DNA of 64,000 nucleotides from Alteromonas marina (GTDB lineage Bacteria; Pseudomonadota; Gammaproteobacteria; Enterobacterales; Alteromonadaceae). The stretch is taken from NCBI RefSeq assembly GCF_000808575.1, contig NZ_JWLW01000017.1:1-64000 (forward strand), read 5' to 3'. Shown piece after piece: positions 47,132 to 57,147 of the stretch. Numbering within the stretch: position 1 is the stretch's first letter; each line of letters begins with the position of its first letter. The position numbers and the translations under genes are program-made. A model generated the notes under the pieces. That model ran no database searches. It was not told the DNA's origin and saw only the letters and a program-made list of their open reading frames with translations.

Positions 47132-48109
47132 TTAGTAGTGAAGCGTACGTTTTATGGCTTCGTACGTCTTTGTTTCATCTGGCATATATTCTTTTTCGTG
47201 CGCCAAAGGATACGGCGTGTCTAAACCACACACTCTTGCAATAGGCGCTTCAAGATATAAGAAACAACGTTCCTGAATGCTCGCTGCGATTTCACTCGCA
47301 AAGCCACCCGTTAGCGGTGCTTCGTGGTTTATCAATAAACGACCTGTTTTCATTACAGATTGCATAACCGTTTCAACGTCCCACGGTAATATGCTGCGTA
47401 AATCGATAATTTCACACGACACACCATCTTCAAGTGCCATCTCTGCGGCTTTTTGCAGAATTTCTATTTGCGCGCCCCATCCCAGTAACGTGATATCGCT
47501 ACCTTCTTGAACGATATCTGCCTTACCTAACGGTAGTTCGTAATCTTCCTCAGGCACTTCTGACACTGAAGCACGGTAAAGACGCTTAGGCTCCATAAAC
47601 AATACGGGGTTTTTATCGCGAATAGACGCAAGCAACAGACCTTTTGCTTGGTATGGGTCACGAGGGACTACAATCTTTAACCCTGGGCAGTGAGCGAAGA
47701 AGGCCTCTGGTGATTGACTGTGATAATGGCCACCGGCAATACCGCCGCCATAAGGTGTACGAATTGTTAGCGTACCAACGTCGAACTGACCGCCTGAACG
47801 ATAGCGCCATTTAGCCGTCTCATTCACGATTTGGTCAAACGCAGGGAAAATGTAATCACCGAATTGAATTTCAGCAACAGGTACAGAGCCCTGTGATGCC
47901 AATCCGTTTGCGAAGCCGATAATGCCTTGTTCAGTAAGCGGCGTGTTAAAGCAACGTGCTTTGCCGAATTTTTCCTGAAGATGGCTGGTCGCACGGAATA
48001 CGCCACCAAAATGGCCAACGTCTTCGCCAAAGACCATTACTTTTTCATCTTCGGTCATGGCTGTGATGAGTGCATTATTAATTGCTTGAAGTAGATTCAT
48101 CTTAGCCAT
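47132..48109 (-). CDS. bkdA2: 2-oxoisovalerate dehydrogenase E1 beta subunit
   Basis: 325 residues, opening [32 protein letters not shown], with [19 protein letters not shown] and [39 protein letters not shown] segments typical of E1 beta, which completes the thiamine-diphosphate site with E1 alpha. Its ATG overlaps the bkdA1 stop as TAATG (48107-48111), so the two subunits are translationally coupled. Confidence 0.95.
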   Translation of the reverse strand: MAKMNLLQAINNALITAMTEDEKVMVFGEDVGHFGGVFRATSHLQEKFGKARCFNTPLTEQGIIGFANGLASQGSVPVAEIQFGDYIFPAFDQIVNETAKWRYRSGGQFDVGTLTIRTPYGGGIAGGHYHSQSPEAFFAHCPGLKIVVPRDPYQAKGLLLASIRDKNPVLFMEPKRLYRASVSEVPEEDYELPLGKADIVQEGSDITLLGWGAQIEILQKAAEMALEDGVSCEIIDLRSILPWDVETVMQSVMKTGRLLINHEAPLTGGFASEIAASIQERCFLYLEAPIARVCGLDTPYPLAHEKEYMPDETKTYEAIKRTLHY

Positions 48110-49296
48110 TATTTTACTCTCCCTGCTGTTTTAGGGTACATCTTCGGGTACTTTTTGATATGCGCTTTCAATTCATTAAGTTGTTCTTTTAGATGCCATG
48201 GTGGTGTGTCGTAAACATCTTCAACGATATCTTCAATGGCACATACGTCTGTTTTTTCACAACTCTTCATAGCTGTTAATACATCTTGTCTTGCTTTATC
48301 AACGCGCTTTTGATTCTCAGCTTCGTCGAACCAGCCTTTGCTTTCTAACCATTTCGCCATACGAGCGATAGGGTCTTTTGCACGCCATTTATCTTCTTCT
48401 TCACGAGAGCGATAACCTGTTGGGTCGTCTGATGTAGAGTGTGCCGCTAAGCGATAAGTCATGGCTTCAATAAGCACAGGACATTTTTCTTCAATGGCAA
48501 TACGACGCGCTTCTTTGGTAGCAGCATAAATAGCTAGCACATCGTTGCCGTCAACTCGGATGGTTTTAATACCGTAACCTAAGCCACGAGACGCAATGCC
48601 GTCACCCGCGAATTGCTCTTCTGCTGGTGTTGAAATGGCGTAGCCATTATTTCGGCAAAAGAAGATTACTGGGCAGTTTAGTACAGCGGCCATATTTAGC
48701 CCTGCATGGAAGTCCCCTTCTGAGGCTGCACCTTCACCGAAGTAACAGATAGTAACCACATCTTTACCTGACATTTTTTGGCCATAGGCATATCCAGATG
48801 CTTGAGGGATCTGTGTGCCTAGTGGTGAAGATATCGTCATAAAGTTAAGTGGTTTGTCACCATAATGGATAGGCATTTGACGTCCTTTGTTCGGGTCGTC
48901 TTTATTGCTAAACATTTGGTTCATGAATTGTTCTGTGGTGTATCCGCGGTACGCCAATGCGCCTTGCTCACGGTACTGAGACATGATCATGTCGTCGTCC
49001 GATAGTGCTGCAGCACTTGCTACTGAAGCCGCTTCTTCGCCTGTGCTGGCCAAGTAAAAACTAATGCGACCTTGGCGCTGCGCGCCGACCATACGTTCGT
49101 CTAATACTCGAATGTAATGCATGGTATTAAATATTTTTAATGCTTCCTCTTTGCTGAGGTCAGGCTCAACTGCTTTTTCAATGAGTTCACCTTCAGCAGA
49201 AAGAATTTGCAGCATTGGGATATCAACAACCCCTTTAGTAATAATTTCGACCTTATTTGTTGTTTTTACTTCGGCCAAATGATTTCTGTCTTTCAC
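48109..49296 (-). CDS. bkdA1: 2-oxoisovalerate dehydrogenase E1 alpha subunit
   Basis: 395 residues with the thiamine-diphosphate motif [13 protein letters not shown] followed by NN in [10 protein letters not shown], and [17 protein letters not shown], the phosphorylation-loop region of E1 alpha. It decarboxylates branched-chain 2-oxoacids from Val, Leu and Ile. Start is GTG at 49294-49296 with AAGGGG upstream. It heads the operon, with an intergenic of about 520 bases before it. Confidence 0.95.
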   Translation of the reverse strand: MKDRNHLAEVKTTNKVEIITKGVVDIPMLQILSAEGELIEKAVEPDLSKEEALKIFNTMHYIRVLDERMVGAQRQGRISFYLASTGEEAASVASAAALSDDDMIMSQYREQGALAYRGYTTEQFMNQMFSNKDDPNKGRQMPIHYGDKPLNFMTISSPLGTQIPQASGYAYGQKMSGKDVVTICYFGEGAASEGDFHAGLNMAAVLNCPVIFFCRNNGYAISTPAEEQFAGDGIASRGLGYGIKTIRVDGNDVLAIYAATKEARRIAIEEKCPVLIEAMTYRLAAHSTSDDPTGYRSREEEDKWRAKDPIARMAKWLESKGWFDEAENQKRVDKARQDVLTAMKSCEKTDVCAIEDIVEDVYDTPPWHLKEQLNELKAHIKKYPKMYPKTAGRVK

Positions 49297-49814
49297 GTTT
49301 GTTCCCCTTAAATATGAGGGTTAATAGCGACTTATAGAGTTTGAAATATGCTAGATGAGGAGAAGCAGGAGTGTCTTACTTATTAAAAGGTATTTTTCAA
49401 AATGGGTGAAATAGCCATACTCATTTAATTTGGTTGGGAAGGATAATCGTCCTAAAAACGTAAAACATATGTAAATTATATGAAAACGCAGTAGGATATT
49501 CCTCATCAGGAAAGTGCGTTTCTGTACTGCGGTACGTTGTACCAAAGGTTTATTAAAGTAATTTTATTTCAATAAATATGCGGTTCACCTGCACTTTTAC
49601 GCCTAAATATTCTAGTTTTTTTTCATAATGAAGCTTCTTCCAAATGTAACAAAATATGTAAATTGTGTATTTCTGAAATACACATTACATAACCTAAAAA
49701 AGTGTGCTAACAATAAATGTGTCATGACGACTTGAAGTGATTTAAAAAGGCAAATGACCTTTAAAGCGTTACAAAGATCGTCAGACCCAGGGAACTTTTC
49801 ACACGAGAATAATT
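49297..49814. promoter_or_regulatory. Divergent control region of bkd operon and subtilase gene
   Basis: 518 AT-rich bases between bkdA1 (minus) and the subtilase (plus). A perfect palindrome lies at 49664-49684, and short AT-rich runs occur throughout. A 64-codon open frame on the minus strand near 49351-49545 has no ribosome site or family look and is not called. No BkdR or Lrp-type site could be identified. Confidence 0.45.
49664..49684. promoter_or_regulatory. Perfect palindrome, putative operator
   Basis: TGTGTATTTC and GAAATACACA flank a single central T (21 bases in all), 131 bases before the subtilase start. The arms are a perfect 10-base match. It looks like a binding site for a dimeric regulator; its identity is unknown. 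Confidence 0.55.
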
Positions 49815-52800
49815 ATGAAAAAAACAATTATTAGCACGGTAGTTGCCACTGCCTTAGCAGGTTCTGCTTTTGGCGCGTTTGCACTATCAAATCAAATTTC
49901 CGGTCATAGCGTTGAACAACAAAACGCTATCGAAGCATCTTTCGACAAGAAAAACATTCTTGCAAACGCTATCCAAGTTAATAGCGATAGTGTTCGTGTA
50001 ATTATCCAACTGAACGATGCCCCGATGGCACAGTTTAGCGGAGTAAATCCAAGTGTTAGCAGCATGGCTGCGCATAAAGGTCAAAAGGTTAACTTTGCAT
50101 CTAATGCTGCAAAGGAATACAAATCATTCCTTGAAGCTAAACAGCAATCTGTAATCCAATCGATTAGAGCTTTTGATAAATCATTTAAAGCTGACCTATC
50201 TTACACTGCAGCATTCAACGGCTTTGCGGGTATTGTGTCAAAAAGCTCGCTTGATAAGCTTTCAAGCCTGTCAAATGTTAAAGCAGTTTATCCAGATGTT
50301 ATTCATCATGCGCAAATGGACGCAAGCCTTGACCTAATTGGTGCTGTTGAAACGTGGGAACAATTTGGCGGTAAAGAAAGCGCCGGTGCTGGTGTAAAAG
50401 TAGCCGTCATTGATAGCGGTATTCGCCCAGAAAACCCACTATTTAGCGGTGAGAACTTTGAAGCGCCAGCTGCAGAAACGCTACCTACAGATGATTATTG
50501 TTCAGAAGTTCCTGATTTTTGTAACAACAAGCTTATCGTTGCACGTGCAGCTGACATTGTAGAAGGTTTCGCGGTTGTTGAGGAAGAATATGAAAGCCCA
50601 CTAGGTTTCAACGGACACGGTACACACGTTGCCGGTACTGCCGTTGGTAACTTTGGTGTTATGGCTGAGCGCGATGGAGCTGAAGCCGAAATCTCAGGTG
50701 TTGCACCTGCGGCCTACCTGATGGCTTATAAAGGTCTTTACGCTACGCCAGCAAACCCTGCGTCTTCAAGTGGCGCCTCGTCTATGTTGCTTTCAATGCT
50801 AGAAGCGGCCTTAGTAGACGGTGCTGATGTTGTTAATAACTCGTGGGGCGGCGGCGCAGGCGGCAACCCTAACGGTTCTGTTTACGAAGACGTTCTTGAA
50901 GCTATGCACGATGCCGGCGTAGTTACAGTATTTGCCGCAGGTAACGATGGCCCTGGAGAAGGAACTATAGGTTGCCCTGGTTGTTCTGAAGACGTTATTA
51001 CTGTAGCTGCAACAACAACAGATCGTTTATTTGCTAATGAGTTGACAATTGAAGGTGATACTTCAATTGGCACTATCCCTGCACTTTACTCTGTTGGTAA
51101 CCCAAGCATTGTTTTTGATACGGCTTTAACTGCACCCGTTGTTTATGCTGGTGAAGTTGCAGAGGCTAACGTTGAAGGTTGTGAAGAGTTCGCTGCCGGT
51201 GCGTTTGACGGTGCTATTGCGCTTATTAGCCGTGGTACATGTGGATTCGTAACAAAAATAGAAAATGCTGAAGCTGCAGGTGCGGTTGCGGTTGTAATTC
51301 ACAACGTCGACGGACGTGGTGAAGCTCCGATCCTAATGGGTGGTCTTAGCCCAGACCAGACTGTTCCATCATTCATGGTACCTGCAACACCGGGTCAGGA
51401 ATTAGCAACCCTAATCTCAGGTACTGAGGAAGCGGTAAATATTACAATCGGTGCTGAAGTGGTTCGCGTTGTATCTGAAAGCTTAGCGGACATTATGGCC
51501 GACTTTAGCTCACGTGGTCCAAACGGCGATCCTACGTTCCTTAAACCGAACATTGCCGCACCGGGTGTAAGAATCTTCTCTGGTGAATCTCCAGATGCTC
51601 CTGGTCATGAAGGCGAGAACTTCTCGTTTAAAGGTGGTACGTCAATGGCGTCTCCACACGTAGCTGGCGCAGCGGCTCTACTTAAACAAATGCACCCAGA
51701 TTGGACTGCACAACAGATTAAGAGTGCCCTTGTAACTTCTTCTATCCGTGATGTACTTAAAGAAGATGCAGCTACTCAAGCCGACAACTTTGACATGGGT
51801 GCAGGTCGTCTAGATCTTCCTCGTGCAACTAGTGTTGAACTTACTTATAGCGATTTGAGCCTTGTAGATGGTAACTGTTATCTGAACTGTGAAATGTCTA
51901 TAACGGTAACAAATACAAGTGACGAAGATGTAACTGTTGATGCAACAGCGATGTTTAACGACCCCGCAATTGTAGCAACCGTTACACCACAAATGGCTAC
52001 CCTAGCAGCAGGTGCTTCAGCTGAGATTATGGTCGCGGTAGACGTAACTACAGCTTCTACTGGTTCATGGTCTTTCGGTGGCATTAACTGGGCTGATACA
52101 GACGATACTACGACGGATTACTTTATCCCTGTAGCGGTTTATCCAATTAGCAGCGATGAGCCTTCTCTATTCGATAGTGACGTGAGTAATCAATTCGCAG
52201 CTGAAGGTGAACTAGTTGTTACTGAAGCATTTGCTACTAACACTGATGTTACTGGTATGATTAGTATATCTGGTGAAATTGATCACAAATACGACATCAA
52301 CCCGTCAACGATTTCTGCTGTTAAAAACGGTAACCAAGAACCTGTAAGCTACGACGCTGAATCTGGCACGGTATATTGGGAAGGTGCATTAAATACTGCG
52401 TCATTCTCAATGAATGCAGACACCACAATTGGTGACCTACTTGAAGGCTTCGGCTTAGGTAGATACGTTCCTATGGCTTCAATTGGCGTTGCCCCTCTTG
52501 TGTGTTCTGGTGCGTGTGATGATGCGTCTATTGAAATTAGCTTGCCGCGTACTATCACCTATCTAGGTGCTGAGTACACCACCATGCAGATTTCTTCGAA
52601 TGGTTTTGTATCACTAGGCACAAGTTCAGGTAACATTACTACTCCGTTTGCTGAAGTGCTTCCTAATCTAAGCGAGCCTAATAACATTGTTGCTCCATAT
52701 TGGACTGACTTGGATTTAGCTGGCGGTGGTGCTGGTACGGGTAACATTTATGCGGTAAGTCTCACAACAGGTCACTTCGTTGTTGAGTGGGAAAATGCTC

Positions 52801-53783
52801 AGATTTGGAATGAAGAAGGTACAAGCTTTAACTTCCAGCTATGGTTTGAGTACGAAACAGGTAACGTGAACTTTGTTTACGGTCCAATGGACACGCCAGT
52901 GTATGCAACTGTTGTTGGTGCAGAGAATTCATCTGGTAGTGTCGGTACTACCCTTGCGTCACTAACGTCAGCAGGCGTCCAAGGCACTCTTCCAGTGGAA
53001 GGTGATGAGTTCGTACTAACGGCTAATGCAGGCGATGAAGTAAGAATCAGTTATGCAGGTACTGTAATTCCTTCAAGCGAGTATATGGACGATATGCTCT
53101 CAGTGAACGAAGATGCGTCGGTAACGGCTAATATTCTTGCTAATGAAATGGATAGCACCATTATTAACACGTTTACTATGGAATCGCTTTCAGGAGACTT
53201 CCGTACGTTTACGCCTATTACAATCGATAAAGCGCCACTTGATCCGTCAACTGTTACAGTTACTACTGAAGCGGCAAACGGTACAGTGACGGTTAACGAT
53301 GATGGTACGGTAACCTACACGCCAAATGCAGACTTCTTCGGTGAAGACGCATTTACCTACACAGTTCAGGTTGAGGGTACCACTACTGACGCAGGCGAAG
53401 TTGTTGAAGGCGACATCGTAGGCGAAGGTACAGTAACGGTAGCGGTTGCAGGCGTACAAGATGCACCTGTCCTTTCAATCTCTGCGCCATCTAGCGTAGA
53501 TGAAGGTGAGTCATTCACCGTAACTGCATCGGCCACTGACGCAGACGGCGACGACGTTACTATCACTATTGACGGTGTTGAGACAACGTCATTTACTGGA
53601 ACTGCACCAAGCCACGAGCAAGCTAGTAGTGTAACCGTTCAAGTAACAGCAACCGACGGTATTGATACAACCACAGACAGCGTAACTATCGCAGTTAACG
53701 ATAAGTCTGGCGGTTCTATGGGTTGGATTGCATTGCTTCTAGCACCAGCGGTATACCTGCGTAGACGCATGAAACGTTCATAA
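49815..53783 (+). CDS. Secreted S8 family serine protease (subtilase) with GlyGly-CTERM tail
   Basis: 1322 residues. Signal peptide 1-23; inhibitor I9 propeptide about 55-170; subtilase domain with Asp200 (VAVIDSGI), His268 (NGHGTHVAG), the oxyanion Asn in VVNNSWGG, and Ser610 ([12 protein letters not shown]). A PA domain is inserted between (about 430-550, [24 protein letters not shown]). After the protease come beta-sandwich modules, including a cadherin-like segment ([15 protein letters not shown] to NGTVTYTP-like) near 1100-1190. The end [12 protein letters not shown] then RRRMKRS is a GlyGly-CTERM signal, so it should be processed by rhombosortase and released by type II secretion. It is a single-gene unit ending in a terminator. 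Confidence 0.95.
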   Translation: MKKTIISTVVATALAGSAFGAFALSNQISGHSVEQQNAIEASFDKKNILANAIQVNSDSVRVIIQLNDAPMAQFSGVNPSVSSMAAHKGQKVNFASNAAKEYKSFLEAKQQSVIQSIRAFDKSFKADLSYTAAFNGFAGIVSKSSLDKLSSLSNVKAVYPDVIHHAQMDASLDLIGAVETWEQFGGKESAGAGVKVAVIDSGIRPENPLFSGENFEAPAAETLPTDDYCSEVPDFCNNKLIVARAADIVEGFAVVEEEYESPLGFNGHGTHVAGTAVGNFGVMAERDGAEAEISGVAPAAYLMAYKGLYATPANPASSSGASSMLLSMLEAALVDGADVVNNSWGGGAGGNPNGSVYEDVLEAMHDAGVVTVFAAGNDGPGEGTIGCPGCSEDVITVAATTTDRLFANELTIEGDTSIGTIPALYSVGNPSIVFDTALTAPVVYAGEVAEANVEGCEEFAAGAFDGAIALISRGTCGFVTKIENAEAAGAVAVVIHNVDGRGEAPILMGGLSPDQTVPSFMVPATPGQELATLISGTEEAVNITIGAEVVRVVSESLADIMADFSSRGPNGDPTFLKPNIAAPGVRIFSGESPDAPGHEGENFSFKGGTSMASPHVAGAAALLKQMHPDWTAQQIKSALVTSSIRDVLKEDAATQADNFDMGAGRLDLPRATSVELTYSDLSLVDGNCYLNCEMSITVTNTSDEDVTVDATAMFNDPAIVATVTPQMATLAAGASAEIMVAVDVTTASTGSWSFGGINWADTDDTTTDYFIPVAVYPISSDEPSLFDSDVSNQFAAEGELVVTEAFATNTDVTGMISISGEIDHKYDINPSTISAVKNGNQEPVSYDAESGTVYWEGALNTASFSMNADTTIGDLLEGFGLGRYVPMASIGVAPLVCSGACDDASIEISLPRTITYLGAEYTTMQISSNGFVSLGTSSGNITTPFAEVLPNLSEPNNIVAPYWTDLDLAGGGAGTGNIYAVSLTTGHFVVEWENAQIWNEEGTSFNFQLWFEYETGNVNFVYGPMDTPVYATVVGAENSSGSVGTTLASLTSAGVQGTLPVEGDEFVLTANAGDEVRISYAGTVIPSSEYMDDMLSVNEDASVTANILANEMDSTIINTFTMESLSGDFRTFTPITIDKAPLDPSTVTVTTEAANGTVTVNDDGTVTYTPNADFFGEDAFTYTVQVEGTTTDAGEVVEGDIVGEGTVTVAVAGVQDAPVLSISAPSSVDEGESFTVTASATDADGDDVTITIDGVETTSFTGTAPSHEQASSVTVQVTATDGIDTTTDSVTIAVNDKSGGSMGWIALLLAPAVYLRRRMKRS

Positions 53784-53800
53784 CGTTCTCTTCATAAGCA

Positions 53801-53826
53801 AAAAAGGCCGCAATCGCGGCCTTTTT
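53801..53826. terminator. Bidirectional terminator between the subtilase and rmuC
   Basis: AAAAAGGCCGC - AATC - GCGGCCTTTTTT: an 11-base stem with T runs on both strands, 17 bases after the subtilase stop and touching the rmuC stop. Confidence 0.9.
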
Positions 53827-55115
53827 TAATCGTCGTTAGAAAGTTGCCGTAAGTGCTGAGACATCCTTTTACTCGGTTGCACCCCTAGCTCACGAAATTT
53901 CTCAATTTGCCTTACGATATTCCCTCGCCCGCTAGTTAATTTATTCATAGCTTGCTCATAACTTGCTTGTGCGCTATCCATAGACTTTCCTACCTTTTCC
54001 ATGTCAACGATAAAGCCAACAAACTTGTCGTAAAGCTTTGCCGCTTGGTCAGCAATTAGCTGGGCATTTTGATTTTGGTATTCATATTGCCAAATATTGT
54101 TAATGGTTCTTAATGCAACCAGTAAATTTGTTGGGCTTACCAACATTATGTTGTGATTGAGTGCCAAGGTGACTAATTCGGGCTCTTCTTCAACTGCGAT
54201 AAGAAATGCAGGTTCTATCGGGATAAACAGCAAAACGTAATCCAGCGTTTTAATGCCTTGTAAGGTTTGATAGTCTTTTGCTCCAAGGCCCTTAATGTGG
54301 CCTTTTATGGATGCTACATGTTGACTTAAATATTGCGCCTTCTCGGTTTCATTGTCGCAATTGTAATAACGCTCATAGGCGGCAAGACTTACTTTTGAGT
54401 CAATAATTACGTCTTTATCGTTGGGCAAATGAACTACGACGTCTGGTTGGAAACGCTTGCCTTGGTCTGATGTCGCAGACATTTGAGTTTCGAACTCATG
54501 CCCTTCGCGTAAACCCGACTCCTTCAGAATACGCTCCAGCACTACCTCGCCCCAGTTTCCTTGTTTTTTATTATCACCTTTAAGTGCACTGGTGAGTGCA
54601 GCGGCTTCTTCAGTTATTTTCTGATTAAGGGCTTTTAAACTTAAAATTTCTGTTTTAAGTGAAGCTCGCTCTTGGCCTTCACGTATATGTTGCTCATTTA
54701 TTTGGCGTTTAAAGCCCTCTAATTCGTTCTTAAACGGTGCAAGTACAGCTTCTATGTTGTGTTTGGTTTGCTGCGTGTATCGCTGCTGTTTTTCTTCAAA
54801 GATACGGTTTGCTAAATTCTCAAACTGAGTCTGCAGACGTTGTTCAGATGCATTCATAGACGCAAGCTTATCTTCATGCGCAGTATGAAGCGCCTGAATT
54901 CTTGCTTGGTGCACATCGTTTTGTGCTTGAAGCTTGGCAATTGCAATACGCTCGCTATTCAAATCATTTTGTAGCTGCTCATTGATTTGCGAAAGCTGCG
55001 CTATCTTGGTGGCATTCGCCTGGCCTCGAATAAATGAATAAAGTGAAAAAGCACACACACTTACGAAGGCTATTAGAAAGGAAATGGGTTCGCTAGAAAT
55101 AAGGTTAATTAACAT
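53826..55115 (-). CDS. rmuC: DNA recombination protein RmuC
   Basis: 429 residues: an N-terminal membrane anchor (about 8-28, ISFLIAFVSVCAFSLYSFI), a long coiled coil (about 35-180) and the RmuC domain with NWGEVVLERILKESGLREG and VIDSKVSLAAYERY near 290, the nuclease-like core. RmuC limits inversions at short inverted repeats. It is a single-gene unit, converging with the subtilase at a shared terminator. Confidence 0.94.
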   Translation of the reverse strand: MLINLISSEPISFLIAFVSVCAFSLYSFIRGQANATKIAQLSQINEQLQNDLNSERIAIAKLQAQNDVHQARIQALHTAHEDKLASMNASEQRLQTQFENLANRIFEEKQQRYTQQTKHNIEAVLAPFKNELEGFKRQINEQHIREGQERASLKTEILSLKALNQKITEEAAALTSALKGDNKKQGNWGEVVLERILKESGLREGHEFETQMSATSDQGKRFQPDVVVHLPNDKDVIIDSKVSLAAYERYYNCDNETEKAQYLSQHVASIKGHIKGLGAKDYQTLQGIKTLDYVLLFIPIEPAFLIAVEEEPELVTLALNHNIMLVSPTNLLVALRTINNIWQYEYQNQNAQLIADQAAKLYDKFVGFIVDMEKVGKSMDSAQASYEQAMNKLTSGRGNIVRQIEKFRELGVQPSKRMSQHLRQLSNDD

Positions 55116-55168
55116 AGTGCACGTTCATACTGTTATTTTGTACAGCACTATAAACAAAATCAGATAAA

Positions 55169-55184
55169 TATACCAACTGGTATA
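55169..55184. repeat. Palindrome related to the one at 21489
   Basis: TATACCA - AC - TGGTATA, a 7-base perfect inverted repeat upstream of rmuC. It shares the ATACCA...TGGTAT arms with the palindrome before the glutamate dehydrogenase gene. Confidence 0.5.
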
Positions 55185-55252
55185 AATTTAAAATGAAATT
55201 GGGGCAAAACGTCTAGCACGTAAACCTTTGAAAAAATGAAACTACACAAATG

Positions 55253-55282
55253 AAAACGGGTGCTATTGCACCCGTTTTTTGT
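55253..55282. terminator. Terminator downstream of class I fumarase
   Basis: AAAACGGGTGC - TATT - GCACCCGTTTTTT: an 11-base stem. The longer T run is on the plus strand, but the minus strand also gives four T, and the fumarase gene on that strand is the nearest upstream gene (stop at 55349). Confidence 0.75.
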
Positions 55283-55348
55283 ACTGTGAAGAAAAACCTA
55301 ATTAGCTTTCTTAAGCAGAACGGCTTATCTTAAGTTTTGCCTTCCTCT

Positions 55349-56878
55349 CTATTTAGATAGCGAGGCATCAAGCTCTTCAATTTTTGCTTTCCAAATGGCC
55401 GGACCATTTTTGTGAGCATTGGCACCCGTGCTGTCTACTGCAACGGTTACCGGCATATCTTCTACGTCGAACTCGTAAATGGCTTCCATACCCAAGTCCT
55501 CGAATGCTACGACACGAGATTTCTTAATGGCTTTAGATACGAGGTACGCTGCACCTCCAACTGCCATTAGATAAACCGCTTTGTGTTTAGCAATTGAATC
55601 AACGGTTGCTGGACCACGCTCTGCTTTTCCAATCATGCCAATAAGGCCTGTTTTCTCTAGCATCATGTCAGTAAACTTATCCATACGGGTAGCCGTTGTC
55701 GGGCCAGCCGGACCAACCACTTCGTCACCCACTGCATCTACAGGGCCAACGTAATAGATAAAGCGGTTAGTTAGGTCAACGCCCTCAGGCAAACCTTCAC
55801 CGTTTTCCATCATGGTTTGAATGCGCTTGTGAGCGGCATCACGGCCGGTAAGCATCTTACCTGACAACAGTACCGTTTCACCTACTTTCCACTCTTGGAT
55901 ATCTTCTTTTGTTACTTCATCAAGGTTAACGCGGCGAGTGTTTTCACTCACTTCCCAAGTTACTTCTGGCCAATCTTCTAACTTTGGTGGTGTTAACTCG
56001 GCTGGACCTGAACCATCTAAATAGAAATGTGCGTGACGAGTCGCCGCACAGTTAGGGATCATTGCTACAGGTTTTGACGCAGCATGAGTAGGTAGCGACT
56101 TAATCTTAACGTCAACAACAGTCGTTAAACCACCTAGGCCTTGCGCACCGATACCCAACTTATTTACGCGGTCAAAAATTTCTAAGCGAAGTTTTTCGTC
56201 GGTAGTTTGCGGGCCACGCTCTATAAGCTCCTGGATGTCTACTGGGTCCATAAGGCTTTCTTTCGCAAGTACTGCTGCTTTTTCAGCCGTACCGCCAATA
56301 CCTATACCAAGCATTCCAGGCGGACACCAGCCAGCGCCCATTGTCGGCAATGTTTTTACTACCCAGTCAGCGATATCATCGCTTGGATTAAGCATTACCA
56401 TTTTCGATTTGTTTTCAGAGCCGCCGCCTTTAGCCGCGATCATTACTTCAATCTTTTCGCCTGCCACCATATCAATGTGAACAACTGAGGGCGTATTGTC
56501 TTTAGTGTTTTTACGCGCACCGGCAGGGTCAGCAACGATAGAGGCGCGAAGTGGATTGTCTGGATTAAGGTATGCACGACGTGTACCTTCATCAACCATT
56601 TCTTGAACGGTCATGTCAGTTTTATCCCACGTCACTCCCATACCAACTTTAACAAAACAGGTTACGATCCCCGTGTCTTGACACAAAGGGCGCTTACCCT
56701 CTGCCGACATGCGTGAGTTGATAAGAATTTGTGCCATCGCGTCTTTCGCGGCTTGGCTCTTTTCCTTCTTATAGGCTTCTTCTACGGCTTTAACGTAATC
56801 GAGCGGGTGATAATAAGAAATAAATTGCAGGGCATCTTCAATGCTGTCAATGAAGTCTTGTTGACGGATAACGGTCAT
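55349..56878 (-). CDS. fumA: Class I fumarate hydratase (iron-sulfur)
   Basis: 509 residues, the [4Fe-4S] fumarase that interconverts fumarate and malate in the TCA cycle. N-terminal cluster residue Cys in LCQDTGIVTCFVKVGMG near 62; further features GGGSENKSKMVMLNPS, GWCPPGMLGIGIGGTAEKA, and the C-terminal beta domain with GRDAAHKRI and VVGPAGPTTATRMD. The length fits class I fumarases of the single-chain type. Class I enzymes are oxygen-sensitive; a class II enzyme may exist elsewhere. Single-gene unit. Confidence 0.95.
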   Translation of the reverse strand: MTVIRQQDFIDSIEDALQFISYYHPLDYVKAVEEAYKKEKSQAAKDAMAQILINSRMSAEGKRPLCQDTGIVTCFVKVGMGVTWDKTDMTVQEMVDEGTRRAYLNPDNPLRASIVADPAGARKNTKDNTPSVVHIDMVAGEKIEVMIAAKGGGSENKSKMVMLNPSDDIADWVVKTLPTMGAGWCPPGMLGIGIGGTAEKAAVLAKESLMDPVDIQELIERGPQTTDEKLRLEIFDRVNKLGIGAQGLGGLTTVVDVKIKSLPTHAASKPVAMIPNCAATRHAHFYLDGSGPAELTPPKLEDWPEVTWEVSENTRRVNLDEVTKEDIQEWKVGETVLLSGKMLTGRDAAHKRIQTMMENGEGLPEGVDLTNRFIYYVGPVDAVGDEVVGPAGPTTATRMDKFTDMMLEKTGLIGMIGKAERGPATVDSIAKHKAVYLMAVGGAAYLVSKAIKKSRVVAFEDLGMEAIYEFDVEDMPVTVAVDSTGANAHKNGPAIWKAKIEELDASLSK

Positions 56879-57147
56879 GACATCCTCTTTTTATTTGGCT
56901 TTCGTGGTCTTAGCTAGCTAAAAAAGCGTATACTAGCGCATCTAAAGACAACGCACCATGTAAAACCATGTGCTTGTGGCTAATTCCAGTCATTTTTAAA
57001 AACTATGCTGAAGGGATATCAGAAAAAGTAGCCTAATGTCACTGGTTATTAGCCGTTATTTGTTAACGCCAGTTAGAAATAGAAGGACGTTTGGTGCTTA
57101 ATTCGAGCACCAAACGCCCACGATAAAAAGAAGTACAGAAAACACCT
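56879..57147. promoter_or_regulatory. Divergent region of fumarase and pabB with an 11-base stem-loop
   Basis: The region of 269 bases holds promoters for both genes. CGTTTGGTGCT and AGCACCAAACG (57088-57116, 7-base loop) form a perfect 11-base stem that ends 31 bases before the pabB ATG, so it would sit in the pabB leader. No long T run follows, so it is not an ordinary terminator; it may be an operator or an RNA element. Confidence 0.55.

Noticed and set aside
49351..49545. 64-codon minus-strand open frame in the bkd/subtilase intergenic
   Set aside because: No ribosome site, an unlikely composition and no family resemblance; the region is better explained as a control region.
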